Below, piece after piece: positions 32,056-40,906 of a DNA stretch of 64,000 nucleotides; position 1 is the first letter of the stretch, and each line of letters opens with the position of its first letter. The notes beneath the pieces were generated by a model. It was not told the origin of the DNA. It ran no database searches and was given only the letters and a program-made list of their open reading frames with translations. The position numbers were made by a program, and so were the translations under genes. The stretch covers positions 1 to 64,000 of the forward strand of contig DATEDF010000022.1 in NCBI GenBank assembly GCA_035286465.1. Direction: 5' to 3'. Source of the DNA: Fen-1231 sp035286465. GTDB lineage: Bacteria > Gemmatimonadota > Gemmatimonadetes > Gemmatimonadales > Gemmatimonadaceae.

Positions 32056-33324
32056 TCACCTCTCCCTCCGCCCGGTAGACTCCGCACCCCGGACTTTTCC
32101 CTCCGCACCGTAGTCGAACACCACCTTCACGCTCTCGTGCGCGCCCCTCCCCCGCGCCGTCGCGAGCGCCCGCCGGTAAGCCGCGAGCGGGTAGCGGTGC
32201 GTCACCAGCGGACCCAGTGGGACGCGCCCCCCGGCGATGAGCCGCAGGGCCTCCACGAACGCGCCCTCGTCCGCGCCGCCGTGCACCGGCCCGCCGTACG
32301 CGAGCGTCCCCCGCAGCGTGAGCTCCTTGAGCCAGAGCGGGGTCCAGTCCACGCGCCGCAGCATCGTCACGTTGGCGAGCAGCACGATGGTGCCGCCGGC
32401 GCGCGTGAAGCGGAGGGCGTCCTCGACACCGCGGGCGCCGTTCGCGCACACGTACGTCCGGTCGAAGCCGCCGACGCCCACGGGCCGACCGACGATCGGC
32501 GCCAGCAGCCGCGTGTGGGCGGCGTCCGCCAGTTCTCCGAGGTAGTCGCCGCGCGCCAGCACCACGCGCGCCGCGCCCAGCCGGCCCGCGTGCCGGGCCT
32601 GAAACGCATGGCGTGCGAGCACCGTGACCGGCGTCTCCGGCGCGAGTGCGCGCAGCGCGGCGGTCGTCAGCAGGCCCATCGTCCCCGCGCCGATGACGAA
32701 CACCCGCTCGCGCGGCCCCGGCACGCCTGCGCGCACCGCGTGCACGCAGCACGCAAACGGCTCCACCAGCACCGCCTCGGCGTCCGTCGTCTGTTCCGCG
32801 ACGCGTACAAGCTGCGACCGGTGCGCGACGAACTCCTCGCCCCAGCTCCCGCCGAGCGAGCGCGTCGTGCCGATGAGCATCCCGGGGGGGAGCGCGCCGT
32901 CGGTGAAATGCACGCAGCGCGAGTGCTCGCCCCGCGCGCACGCCTCGCAGGGCGGCGAGACCGCGCGCGGCTCGCAGCAGAGGAGCGGGTTCACCGTCAC
33001 GCGCTCGCCGACGGCCCACCCACGCACGGCGCGCCCCAGCTCCGCGATCACGCCGACGTTCTCGTGGCCGAGCACGAAGGGAAACGACGAGAAGGGCGAA
33101 GTGGACGGGCTCGCGTCCAGCGCCACGATGCCGAGGTCGCTTCCGCAGATGCCGCCCAGGCGCGTGCGAATCCGCACCCACTGGTCGCCGGGGAGATCGG
33201 GCGCGGCAACCGTCTGGAACCGGGTGCACGCGTGCACGCCGACCGCGAGCGCCTCCGAAATCCCCCGCGCCGCACGCGTCGTCAGATACCGGGGGATCGG
33301 CGCCGCGAACGTGATGGCCTTCAC
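32056..33324 (-). CDS. zinc-dependent medium-chain alcohol dehydrogenase
   Basis: The catalytic zinc site is visible in GGICGSDLG and GHENVGVI, and the structural zinc lobe has four cysteines in CCEPRAVSPPCEACARGEHSRC. A Rossmann domain follows with VFVIGAGTMGLL. It should oxidise or reduce an alcohol/ketone with NAD(P). The GTG start overlaps the lipid-kinase stop (GTGA), so it is the last gene of the alpha-oxoamine-synthase operon and could act on a ketone intermediate there. The C-terminal Arg-rich tail is longer than usual. Confidence 0.88.
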   Translation of the reverse strand: MKAITFAAPIPRYLTTRAARGISEALAVGVHACTRFQTVAAPDLPGDQWVRIRTRLGGICGSDLGIVALDASPSTSPFSSFPFVLGHENVGVIAELGRAVRGWAVGERVTVNPLLCCEPRAVSPPCEACARGEHSRCVHFTDGALPPGMLIGTTRSLGGSWGEEFVAHRSQLVRVAEQTTDAEAVLVEPFACCVHAVRAGVPGPRERVFVIGAGTMGLLTTAALRALAPETPVTVLARHAFQARHAGRLGAARVVLARGDYLGELADAAHTRLLAPIVGRPVGVGGFDRTYVCANGARGVEDALRFTRAGGTIVLLANVTMLRRVDWTPLWLKELTLRGTLAYGGPVHGGADEGAFVEALRLIAGGRVPLGPLVTHRYPLAAYRRALATARGRGAHESVKVVFDYGAEGKVRGAESTGRRER

Positions 33325-34232
33325 GCGCGCTCCACGGCCTCCTCGCTCACCACGACGCGGAGTGCGCGAGGCAGGCACGCGATCGTGAGCTCCGCCGAGG
33401 CCGCCCGCCGGTACTCGCCGTCCGTCTCGTAGGCCGGGGGCGACGGGAAGCGGAGCGTGAACGCCGCAGCCTGCTCGACCAGCACGTCGGGGAGCGTCGT
33501 GTGCGTGCCGCGGATGACCGCGCCGAAGAGCCGCAGCCGCCGGAGGGGCGAGGCGTCGCGGATCGCCACGGCGTCGAGCCGGCCGTCAGTGAGCGACGCC
33601 CCCGGCGCGATGCGGAATGCGCCGCCGAAGTTCCGCGCGTTGGCGATGATGAGCAGCAGGTGCCGCACGCGCCCGCGCCGGGCCGCCGCGCTCTCGACGT
33701 CAATCTCGATGCCGCCGTACCCGGCGAGCTGCCGCAGCGCGGAGTAGAGATAGAGCGCGTCGCCGTGCAGCCACCGGATGCGCCCGATGTCCTCGAGCAC
33801 GGCGATGTCGAAGCCGAAGCCCGCGATGTTCACGAAGTGACGGTCCTCGATCCGGCCGACGTCCACCGGGCGATCAGGCCCCTCCACGGCGAGCCGCGCG
33901 GTGCGGGCGACGTCACGCGCGGGCGCGCCCACGGTCTTGGCGAAGTCGTTTCCCGTGCCCGCGGCCACGAGCGCCAGACGGCAGTCGGCGCGCGCGTGCA
34001 GGATCGCGTTCGCCACGTTGCTCCACGTGCCGTCGCCGCCGACGGCGACCAGCGTGGTGCACCCCTCGTCGAGGGCGCGGCGCGCGAGCGTGCCTTCGTC
34101 TTCGAGCGACGCGGACTGGCGCACGTCGGTGACGCCGACCGCGCCGAAGGCCGCGCGCACCGCGGGGAGCGCCCGCACGCCGCGTCCCCGGCCCGACGCC
34201 GGGTTCACGATGACGCAGATCCGCTCCGCCAT
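33321..34232 (-). CDS. diacylglycerol/ceramide/sphingosine kinase-family lipid kinase
   Basis: The DAGK catalytic domain is complete: ICVIVNPASGRGRG at the start, LVAVGGDGTWSNVANAI with the GGDG nucleotide motif, LALVAAGTGNDFAKT, then the C-terminal beta-domain (NIAGFGFDIAVLED, LTDGRLDAVAI). The family phosphorylates diacylglycerol, ceramide or long-chain bases; the sequence alone does not say which. Its position two genes after an SPT-like synthase makes a ceramide or long-chain base substrate worth considering. The ATG overlaps the upstream stop. Confidence 0.9.
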   Translation of the reverse strand: MAERICVIVNPASGRGRGVRALPAVRAAFGAVGVTDVRQSASLEDEGTLARRALDEGCTTLVAVGGDGTWSNVANAILHARADCRLALVAAGTGNDFAKTVGAPARDVARTARLAVEGPDRPVDVGRIEDRHFVNIAGFGFDIAVLEDIGRIRWLHGDALYLYSALRQLAGYGGIEIDVESAAARRGRVRHLLLIIANARNFGGAFRIAPGASLTDGRLDAVAIRDASPLRRLRLFGAVIRGTHTTLPDVLVEQAAAFTLRFPSPPAYETDGEYRRAASAELTIACLPRALRVVVSEEAVERA

Positions 34233-34924
34233 CAGACCGCGGCGAGAGCGAGCGGCTGGAGGGGGTGGAACGTCTGCAGGCCGTCCCGCATCCAGAGCTC
34301 GCGGAACGGCGTCGTGTTCACGCCGGCCCGGTCGAGCGCGGCGGTGAAGGGATGCGGGCCGAGCGTGAGCGCACCCGCCTCTTCCTCGCTCTCGCTGAAG
34401 CGCGCGGCCATCACGATCTTCGCCATCCAGGCACCGCCCGCGTCGCTCATGAACGACTGGTAATGATGCTCGACGTCGTCCCACTGGTAGTCGGTGATCG
34501 TGAGATCCACGATCGCCGAGCCGCCGTGCGCGGCCGCGACGTGGATGTCGCCGTCGGCCGCGCGGAAGGACAGCGCGATGTCCTCCATGAAGTGCGGCAG
34601 GTGCCACCGCTCGATCGCGTGCTCCCGCGACGCGCGCGTCGTGGTCCCCAGCAGGAACGGGTAGAACGCCGCCCGCGGCAGCGCCGCGCCGGGCGCCACG
34701 CGTGGCGCGACGTGCACCGAAAGGATCAGCTCCCCGTACGCGCCCACCGGCGAGTCGTGGAAATCGAACGCCATCACGGACAGCACGCTCTGGCCATGAT
34801 GGAGCTCGACGGGCTGCAGGAACGGCGGCAGAATCCGCACGGCGTTCTGCGTCGGGAACTCGAAGAACCCGCCGATCGCGTGCCGGAAGTGGTAGTTCAC
34901 CATCCCGGACGGCGCGCCGCTCAC
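34232..34924 (-). CDS. acetoacetate decarboxylase-fold protein of unknown function
   Basis: The protein of 230 residues begins VNYHFRHAIGGFFEFPTQNAVRILPPFLQPVELHHGQSVLSVMAFDF and continues with YGELILSVHVAPRV, resembling the ADC-like superfamily barrel. The active-site Lys of true acetoacetate decarboxylase is not evident at its usual place, so the activity is uncertain. Start GTG 34924 overlaps the synthase stop (GTGA), and the gene's own stop overlaps the lipid-kinase ATG, so it is tightly coupled to both. A role in binding or editing a beta-keto or polyketide-like intermediate is possible (inference). Confidence 0.65.
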   Translation of the reverse strand: MSGAPSGMVNYHFRHAIGGFFEFPTQNAVRILPPFLQPVELHHGQSVLSVMAFDFHDSPVGAYGELILSVHVAPRVAPGAALPRAAFYPFLLGTTTRASREHAIERWHLPHFMEDIALSFRAADGDIHVAAAHGGSAIVDLTITDYQWDDVEHHYQSFMSDAGGAWMAKIVMAARFSESEEEAGALTLGPHPFTAALDRAGVNTTPFRELWMRDGLQTFHPLQPLALAAV

Positions 34925-36234
34925 AGCACGCCCTCGTCCCGCAGCACCCGCACCAGGATGTCGGCGGCCTCGTCGAGCTGCGCCGGCGTGTGCGTCGCCG
35001 AGATCGAGATGCGGAAGCGCGAGCGATGCTTCGCCACCGCGGGGTAGACGATCGGGTGCAGGTAGAGCCCGTCGCGCAGCAGCGCCTTCGCGATGGTGAA
35101 GATCCTGGTGTCGTTGCGGATCATCACCGGGATGATCTGCGAAGTGGACTCGGCGACGTCCACGCCGGCCTCCGCGAGCAGGCGGCGCATGTGCGCGACG
35201 TTGGCCCAGAGCTTCTCGCGGAGCCCGGGCTCGCGCTGCGCGATGCGCAGCGCCTGCAGGACGCCCGCCGTGACGGCCGGCGCGAGCGCGCACGAGAACA
35301 CGCGCGAGCGGGCGAACCCCATCAGGTAGTTGTACAGGCTCTGCGAGCCCGCCACGAAGCCGCCCATCCCGCCCAGCGCCTTCGAGAACGTCCCGATGTG
35401 GATGTCAATCTCGTCCTCGAGCCCGAAGTGCTCGGCCACGCCCCGCCCGTTCGGGCCGTACAGGAAGCTCGAGTGCGCCTCGTCAATCATCACGCGCGCG
35501 CCGTGCCGCTTCGCGACCTCGACGACCTCCGGGAGCCGCACCACGTCGCCGTCCATCGAGTACACGCCCTCGACGATGACGAGGCGCTTCCCGCCCGTCC
35601 CGTGCAGCTTGCGATCGAGATCCTCGGGCCGGTTGTGCCGGAAGAAGCGGACGTTCGCCTTCGAGAGGATCGCGCCGTCCACGATGCTTGCGTGAACGTT
35701 CTGGTCCATCACGATCCAGTCGCCGGGACGCATCAGCGCCGAGATCAGGCCGACGTTCGTGCTGTACCCGGTGGCGAACACCATCGCGGCGTCCTTCCGC
35801 TTGAACCGCGCCAGCGCGCGCTCGAGCTCCACGTGGATGTCCATCGTGCCGCTCAGGGTCGGCGAGCCGGCCGCGCCAAGCCCGTAGTGCTCCAGCGCCT
35901 GTTTGGCCGCCGCGATCACCTCGGGGTGATACGAGAGCCCGAGGTAGTTGTACGACGCGAGGTTGAGGAGCTGCAGGCGCCGCCCTTCGAGCTGCTCCTC
36001 CAGGTCAATGCGCGGCCCGGGCGGCGTGGACATCGGCTGGTAGAACAGGTAATACCCGTTCGACCGCGCGTGCCCGTACCACCACTCGTCGTACGGGTCG
36101 AAGATCGCGAAGATGTCATCGCTCGACGAGTAGAAGAAGTTGCTGTAGTCGTAGTCGGAGAACGCGGCGCCCGACCCGTGCGCCGCCTGCTCCTGCCCGT
36201 TGCCGTCCGTTGTGCTTGCGATGCGCGTCGCCAT
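34921..36234 (-). CDS. alpha-oxoamine synthase, serine-palmitoyltransferase-like (KBL/BioF/SPT family)
   Basis: This PLP fold-type I enzyme joins an amino acid and an acyl-CoA/ACP with decarboxylation. Lys285 in GTFSKALGG is the PLP lysine, DEAHS (251-255) the cofactor Asp loop, and NLASYNYLGLS at 91-101 matches the SYNYLG wording found in serine palmitoyltransferases rather than the NDYLGL of BioF. An N-terminal extension of about 70 aromatic/acidic residues (FFYSSSDDIFAIFDPYDEWW) is unusual. The gene heads a coupled set with an ADC-fold protein, lipid kinase and dehydrogenase, and follows PAP2, GT4 and PlsC genes, which suggests sphingolipid-like lipid synthesis. A bioF or kbl role is less likely, as no biotin or threonine genes are near. 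Confidence 0.85.
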   Translation of the reverse strand: MATRIASTTDGNGQEQAAHGSGAAFSDYDYSNFFYSSSDDIFAIFDPYDEWWYGHARSNGYYLFYQPMSTPPGPRIDLEEQLEGRRLQLLNLASYNYLGLSYHPEVIAAAKQALEHYGLGAAGSPTLSGTMDIHVELERALARFKRKDAAMVFATGYSTNVGLISALMRPGDWIVMDQNVHASIVDGAILSKANVRFFRHNRPEDLDRKLHGTGGKRLVIVEGVYSMDGDVVRLPEVVEVAKRHGARVMIDEAHSSFLYGPNGRGVAEHFGLEDEIDIHIGTFSKALGGMGGFVAGSQSLYNYLMGFARSRVFSCALAPAVTAGVLQALRIAQREPGLREKLWANVAHMRRLLAEAGVDVAESTSQIIPVMIRNDTRIFTIAKALLRDGLYLHPIVYPAVAKHRSRFRISISATHTPAQLDEAADILVRVLRDEGVL

Positions 36235-36313
36235 GAGGTTTTCCCCGTTCGACCAGCTGGCGGTGAAGAGGCTCGGGTGGAAAGAGAGGGCCCGGATGGT
36301 CGCCGTGAACTGT

Positions 36314-36355
36314 ACTCAGCCGTCCTGACTCAGCCGTCCTGACTCAGCCGTCCTG
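36314..36355. repeat. 14-bp tandem repeat (ACTCAGCCGTCCTG), 3 copies
   Basis: Three perfect copies span the 3' end of the acyltransferase gene. The last copy contains its natural stop codon and the outer two repeat that stop in the other frames. Confidence 0.92.
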
Positions 36356-37093
36356 CTTGCGGCGCGGGTCCCAGAACGGGCTGACCACGCCATAGCTGTC
36401 CCGCAAGACCGCGCCAATCCGCTCGCGCACCGTCACGGCGAGCTGGTCGCGATCGTCGTACGTGAGTCCCACCACGGGGACCGGCTCCAGGAAATGCACA
36501 TCCACACGACCGGGCCGGACCCTGAACGTTCCCTTGGGGTGCACGTGTAACCCGCCGTACACCACCGTGGGAATGATAGGCGCTCCCGCACTGATCGCAA
36601 GAACGAACGGCCCTTTCTTGAACGGCCTGAGCGGGTACTCGAAGCCCCGCGAGCCTTCGGCGAAGACCACCACCGAGGCGCCGTCCTCGATCCGGGTCGC
36701 GGCCTCCCGGTACGACTCGAAGGCCGACTTCCGCTTGTCCCGCTGGATGTAGATCGTGCCGATGGCCCGCGCCGCACGCCCGAAGAACGGGATGCGCGCG
36801 AGCTCGGCCTTCGCGATGAACTTGAACTGGTGGAGATTCGCCATCAAGGCGAACACATCGTAGCGCGAGACGTGGTTGGCGATGTAGATGTGCCGTCCCG
36901 TGCGCCGTTCGCCTCCGTGGATCACCACCTTGACACCCGACGCCCGGAGGATTCCCTGGCCCCACCACCGGGCGGCGAGGTCGAGGAGCGAGCCCTCGCG
37001 GTCACGAACCCTGACGAACGCGGCGAGAAGCGCAAGGCCGCCGCACAGGGGAGTCATCACGAAGAACGCGAGGTACGCCAACACCGTTCGCAT
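36344..37093 (-). CDS. PlsC-family 1-acyl-sn-glycerol-3-phosphate acyltransferase
   Basis: An N-terminal membrane helix (residues 5-28) precedes the acyltransferase block I His-x4-Asp at 74-79 (NHVSRYD), block II with FFGRAARAIGTIYIQRDK and block III VFAEGSRGF (EGTR-type). The enzyme adds a second acyl chain to lysophosphatidate, or possibly acylates another lyso-lipid. ATG 37093 lies 8 bp after the glycosyltransferase stop; a TAACTT about 10 nt upstream is a possible -10. A 14-bp repeat carries its stop. Confidence 0.9.
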   Translation of the reverse strand: MRTVLAYLAFFVMTPLCGGLALLAAFVRVRDREGSLLDLAARWWGQGILRASGVKVVIHGGERRTGRHIYIANHVSRYDVFALMANLHQFKFIAKAELARIPFFGRAARAIGTIYIQRDKRKSAFESYREAATRIEDGASVVVFAEGSRGFEYPLRPFKKGPFVLAISAGAPIIPTVVYGGLHVHPKGTFRVRPGRVDVHFLEPVPVVGLTYDDRDQLAVTVRERIGAVLRDSYGVVSPFWDPRRKQDG

Positions 37094-37101
37094 GAGGCGA
37101 C

Positions 37102-38316
37102 CTAAGTTAAAACCGGGCGCGCCGGGCGGCCACCGCCCGCGCCCCGGGGCTCGAGCGGCGCGCGCAGCACGTCCCGGTAGTCCGCGATCAGCGCGTCGAA
37201 CACCGCGTCCCAAGTGCGTGCGCGCGCCGCCGCGAGCGCCGCCGCGGCGAGCCGCCGGCGAAGCGCAGCGTCCCCGGCCAGCCGCTCCACCGCCGCGGCG
37301 ATCGCGGCCGGGTCGCGCGCGGCGACCTGCAGCGCGGTCGCCCGCGTCGCGAGCTCCGTCGTCGCGCCGGCATCGGGCGCCACGACCGCCAGCCCGCTCG
37401 CCATCGCCTCGAGCAGCACATTGCCGAACGTCTCCGTCGTCGAGGGCATCACGAACAGATCGGCCGAGGCATAGAACTCCGAGAGTGCGCGCCCGGAGAG
37501 CCGCCCCGCGAAGATCGTGCCCGGCCCCGCGGTCGCCCGGCACCGCGCCTCCGCTGGTCCGTCCCCCGCCAGCGCGAACACCACGCGCGAACCGAGGCGC
37601 TCGCGCACGCGCCGCAGCGCCTCGAGCGCCACGTGAATCCCCTTTTCCGGCGCCAGCCGGCCGACGTACGCCACGAGGATCGTCTCGTCCGATGCGCCCA
37701 GCCGCGCACGCAGCTCGTGCGACCGGAACGCCGGATTGAACCGCTCGTGCTCCACACCGCGCGACCAGACGCGCAGGTGACGAAAACCCTGCGCGGCCAG
37801 CTCGGCCGCCACGGTCGCCGACGGCGCCCAGGTGCAGAGCCCGCTGTTGTGGAACCACCGGAGGAACGGCCACGCGATCGCGTCGAGCGCGGTGAGCCGG
37901 TAAAACCGGATGTACTGCTCGAAGTGCGTGTGATAGCTCGAAACGAAGGGCACGCGCGCCTGTCGCGCCGCGAACAGGCCGCCGAGTCCCACGCCGAACT
38001 CCGTGACCGCGTGGACCAGCGTGGGCTTCCAGCGCTCCACCAGGTCGAGCGCGCGCCCCACGAGCGGCGCCGCCATCCGGAGCTGGGGATACGCCCAGAA
38101 CGGAACGCTGGGCCAGCGCTCCAGTCGCGCGTCGTCCGGCGCGTCGGGATCGCTCACGGTCACGAGCCGCACCGCGCCGCCGCGCGCCTCGACGGCCGGC
38201 ACCAGCCGGTCGAGCGTGCGCGTGAGCCCGTTGACCTGCGGCGAGAACGTGTCGGAGAAGATCGCGAGCCGGAGACCCGCCGCACTCACCGCGGGCCGCG
38301 AGGTGCGCTCGGTCAC
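37102..38316 (-). CDS. GT4-family glycosyltransferase
   Basis: The N-domain starts LRLAIFSDTFSPQVNGLTRTLDRLVPAVEARGG and the C-domain carries VAYVGRLAPEKGIHVALEAL and STTETFGNVLLEAMASGL, the E-x7-E donor-sugar motif of GT4. This is the layout of PimB/MgtA-like mannosyl- or glucosyltransferases that build glycolipids. It lies between a PAP2 phosphatase (13 bp upstream) and PlsC (8 bp downstream), so a membrane lipid is the likely acceptor. GTG start at 38316. Confidence 0.9.
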   Translation of the reverse strand: MTERTSRPAVSAAGLRLAIFSDTFSPQVNGLTRTLDRLVPAVEARGGAVRLVTVSDPDAPDDARLERWPSVPFWAYPQLRMAAPLVGRALDLVERWKPTLVHAVTEFGVGLGGLFAARQARVPFVSSYHTHFEQYIRFYRLTALDAIAWPFLRWFHNSGLCTWAPSATVAAELAAQGFRHLRVWSRGVEHERFNPAFRSHELRARLGASDETILVAYVGRLAPEKGIHVALEALRRVRERLGSRVVFALAGDGPAEARCRATAGPGTIFAGRLSGRALSEFYASADLFVMPSTTETFGNVLLEAMASGLAVVAPDAGATTELATRATALQVAARDPAAIAAAVERLAGDAALRRRLAAAALAAARARTWDAVFDALIADYRDVLRAPLEPRGAGGGRPARPVLT

Positions 38317-38329
38317 GCCGCGCCGCGCG

Positions 38330-38860
38330 CTACCAGAGCGCGCGAATCGCGGCGCCCGTCGCGATCGCGATCAACTGCCCGGCCAGCACGTCTCCCGGGT
38401 AGTGCACGCCGAGCCGCACGCGCGAGAACCCCACGAGCGCCGCGAACCCCAGGAGCGGCCACCCCAGCGAGTGGAAGGTCGCGGCGTGGACGAACGCGAC
38501 GCTCATGACCGCGGTCGCGTGCCCGGAGGGAAGCGAGAAACGCTCGGGCGGCGTCAGGTGCGCGCTGACGGGCAGCCGCTCCGTCGGGCGCACGCGGACC
38601 ACCTGCCGCTTGATGAGCTGCACGATGAGCGTCGAGAGCGCCAGCGCCCACGCCGCCTGCACGGCCGCCACCTTGAGCGGCCCCTCCGCGAGCACCAGCG
38701 GCACGAGCGCGAACGCGACGCTCCCCGCGACTCCGCCGGCGTGCGAGAGCGCGCTCCAGAAGAGCAGCGTGGCCCGCGAAGCCGGGTCCCCGATGACCCA
38801 TCGCAGGTACAGCGCGCGGTCCCCTTCGGCCAGCCGGTCCATCAACGCTCGGCGCACCAT
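38330..38860 (-). CDS. PAP2-family phosphatase
   Basis: The three phosphatase motifs are visible: KRQVVRVRPTE (Kx6RP), SLPSGHATA (PSGH) and SRVRLGVHYPGDV (SRx5Hx3D). Several membrane helices surround them. The enzyme removes phosphate from a lipid such as phosphatidate or undecaprenyl diphosphate. Its gene heads the run of lipid genes. TAGATT ends exactly 6 nt before its ATG, predicting a leaderless message. Confidence 0.88.
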   Translation of the reverse strand: MVRRALMDRLAEGDRALYLRWVIGDPASRATLLFWSALSHAGGVAGSVAFALVPLVLAEGPLKVAAVQAAWALALSTLIVQLIKRQVVRVRPTERLPVSAHLTPPERFSLPSGHATAVMSVAFVHAATFHSLGWPLLGFAALVGFSRVRLGVHYPGDVLAGQLIAIATGAAIRALW

Positions 38861-38866
38861 GCGCCC

Positions 38867-38872
38867 AATCTA
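38867..38872 (-). promoter_or_regulatory. -10 hexamer (TAGATT) for the leaderless PAP2 gene
   Basis: On the minus strand TAGATT ends 6 nt before the ATG at 38860. It would drive the PAP2-GT4-PlsC part of the lipid cluster. Confidence 0.55.
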
Positions 38873-38945
38873 GCGCCCCGCGGCCGGCGGGTGACGCCGC
38901 GCTCGCGTCCCGCCGCGCGCTCCCCGCAACGACGACCGGGCCCGC

Positions 38946-40769
38946 TCACGCATGCGCCGGGCCACTCGGGATCGTCAGGTGAAAGGCGCTCCCCTGCCCC
39001 GGCACGCTCTCGGCCCAGATGCGGCCGCCGTGTGCCTGCACGAGCCCGTGGGAAATGGCGAGGCCGAGCCCCGAGCCACCCTTGCGCGCCGACGTGTGCC
39101 CGCGCCAGTGCCGCTCGAAGATGTGCGGCAGTTCCTCCACGGGGATCCCGCTCCCCGTGTCGCGCACCGTGAAGAGCACCTCACCGTCCGCGGCCGCCAC
39201 CGCAATGCTCACGTTCCCGCCGGCCTCGGTATGTGCGAGTGCGTTTGCCAGCAGATTGGAGAGCACCTGCACCAGGCGCGCCGCGTCCCCGTCCACGGGC
39301 GGCAGCCCCGCCGGAACCTCCTGCGTCAGGCGCACCCCGCGCGCTTGGGCGCCGTGCGCGAACATCGCCACCGCCGAGTCCACGATCGGCCGGACCTCCT
39401 CCCGATGCCGCACGATCGAGAGTCGTCCCGTCTCGATGCTCGCCACGTCCAGCAGGTCGCGGATCAGCCGGTCCATCCACTCCACCGCATCGGCGATGGC
39501 GTTCACCAGCTCGGCCCGCGCCTGCGGATCGTCCGGCGGGCTCTCCCGCAGCACCCGCACGCACATGCCGATCGCGTTCACCGGGTTGCGGAGATCGTGC
39601 GAGACCACGCCGAGCATGTCGTCGCGCGCCCGCGAGGCCGCCCGCGAGAGCCCGAAGAGCCGCGCGTTGTCAATCGCGAACGCCGCGCGGTCGGCGAGCC
39701 GCTCCATCAGCGCGACGTCAGCGGGGCCGTAGCGCCGCTCCGGGCGCGTCGAGATGACCGTGAGGACGCCGAGCACCTCGCCCCGGGCCACGAGCGGCAC
39801 GAAGATCGCCGAGCGGCCGCCGAGAGAACGCGTGCGTTCCAGCAGGTCCGCCGTCTCCGTGTGCGCCTGCAGCCACTCGTCCGTGACCTCCGCGACGAGC
39901 AACGGCCGCCGCGTCCGCAGGACGTCCACGATCGCCGAGGCGGAGTCAATCCCCGGCGCGTCCGCGAGCGCCGCGACCCGCGCGTCGAGCGCGGGATCGC
40001 CGCTGACGCTCGTCACGCGGCGCACGCGCTCGTTCTCGATCAGGTCCACGAAGCAGACGTCGCCCACCCGCGGCACGGGAAGCTGCGCCACCGCCGTCAC
40101 CGCTTCCTCTGCGTCCAGCGTGCGCGTCAGCACGCCGCCGGCATCGGCAAGAAAGCGCTGTGACTCCTCGATCCGCTTGCGCTCCGTGGCGTCCCGGAGC
40201 ACGACAGTGAACGAGGGCCGGCCATCCACGCGCTGCTTGAGGATCGAGGCCTCGGCGGGAAACTCCGTCCCGTCCTTTCGCAGCCCGGCGATCGCGGCCC
40301 GCTCACCCATGCGCCGCGCCATCTCCGGCGCCGCCGCGAAAACGTCCAGGTGTTGGTCGTGCGTCGCGCGGAAGCGCCCCGGCAGCAGCTCGGCCAGGGG
40401 ACGACCGAGCACCTCGCGGGCGCTGTACCCGAAGATCTCCTCCGCGCCCCGGTTGAACAGCGTGATGCGGTGCGCTTCGTCAACGGACACGATGGCGTCG
40501 GCCGCGATCGAGACGAGCCCGGCCACGCGCGCCTCGGAGGCGAGGAGCGCCTCGTGCGCGCGCGCGTTCTCCGCGAGATCGAGCCGCACGTTTCGCGCCT
40601 CGGCGATGAGCACCGCGGCGACCACGCCGACAAGCACGAGCACGACCGTGCCAAGCAGCGGCTGCTCGTCCTGCCAGATCCGCCACGCCGCGATCGCGCC
40701 GAGCGCAGCCAGCGCCGACAGGGCCACGCCGAGGGTGAAAGCGACCTTGCCGCCCGTGGACAGGGCCAT
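38946..40769 (-). CDS. membrane sensor histidine kinase with PAS and GAF domains
   Basis: Two membrane helices (about 8-28 and 40-57), a PAS domain (ADAIVSVDEAHRITLFNRGAEEIFGYS), a GAF domain (about 215-375, with LGVLTVISTRPERRYGPADVALMERLADRAAFAIDNARL), HisKA (VVSHDLRNPVNAIG, phospho-His near 395) and HATPase_c with N, G1 (DTGSGIP) and G2 (GGSGLGLAIS) boxes. There is no receiver domain. A NarL-type regulator lies 1.1 kb away with UspA between and is a possible partner. TAGTTT lies 8 nt before the ATG. Confidence 0.93.
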   Translation of the reverse strand: MALSTGGKVAFTLGVALSALAALGAIAAWRIWQDEQPLLGTVVLVLVGVVAAVLIAEARNVRLDLAENARAHEALLASEARVAGLVSIAADAIVSVDEAHRITLFNRGAEEIFGYSAREVLGRPLAELLPGRFRATHDQHLDVFAAAPEMARRMGERAAIAGLRKDGTEFPAEASILKQRVDGRPSFTVVLRDATERKRIEESQRFLADAGGVLTRTLDAEEAVTAVAQLPVPRVGDVCFVDLIENERVRRVTSVSGDPALDARVAALADAPGIDSASAIVDVLRTRRPLLVAEVTDEWLQAHTETADLLERTRSLGGRSAIFVPLVARGEVLGVLTVISTRPERRYGPADVALMERLADRAAFAIDNARLFGLSRAASRARDDMLGVVSHDLRNPVNAIGMCVRVLRESPPDDPQARAELVNAIADAVEWMDRLIRDLLDVASIETGRLSIVRHREEVRPIVDSAVAMFAHGAQARGVRLTQEVPAGLPPVDGDAARLVQVLSNLLANALAHTEAGGNVSIAVAAADGEVLFTVRDTGSGIPVEELPHIFERHWRGHTSARKGGSGLGLAISHGLVQAHGGRIWAESVPGQGSAFHLTIPSGPAHA

Positions 40770-40906
40770 ATGCCGGAAAACTAGGCACTGTCAGGCCGTT
40801 CCCGACACCTGTGCGGCGGTATCCCGACTGACGCACCCCCCGGGGCGCTCGTATCGTCCTCGCGACTGCCACCGCGATCGCGCCTCTGCGCTCCACCTCC
40901 GACTCC

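Noticed and set aside
30421..33432. 1003-codon plus-strand open frame over the transglycosylase, serine hydrolase and dehydrogenase
   Set aside because: It crosses three recognised genes on different strands and frames and is Arg/Ala-rich without any motif; GC bias alone removes stops here.
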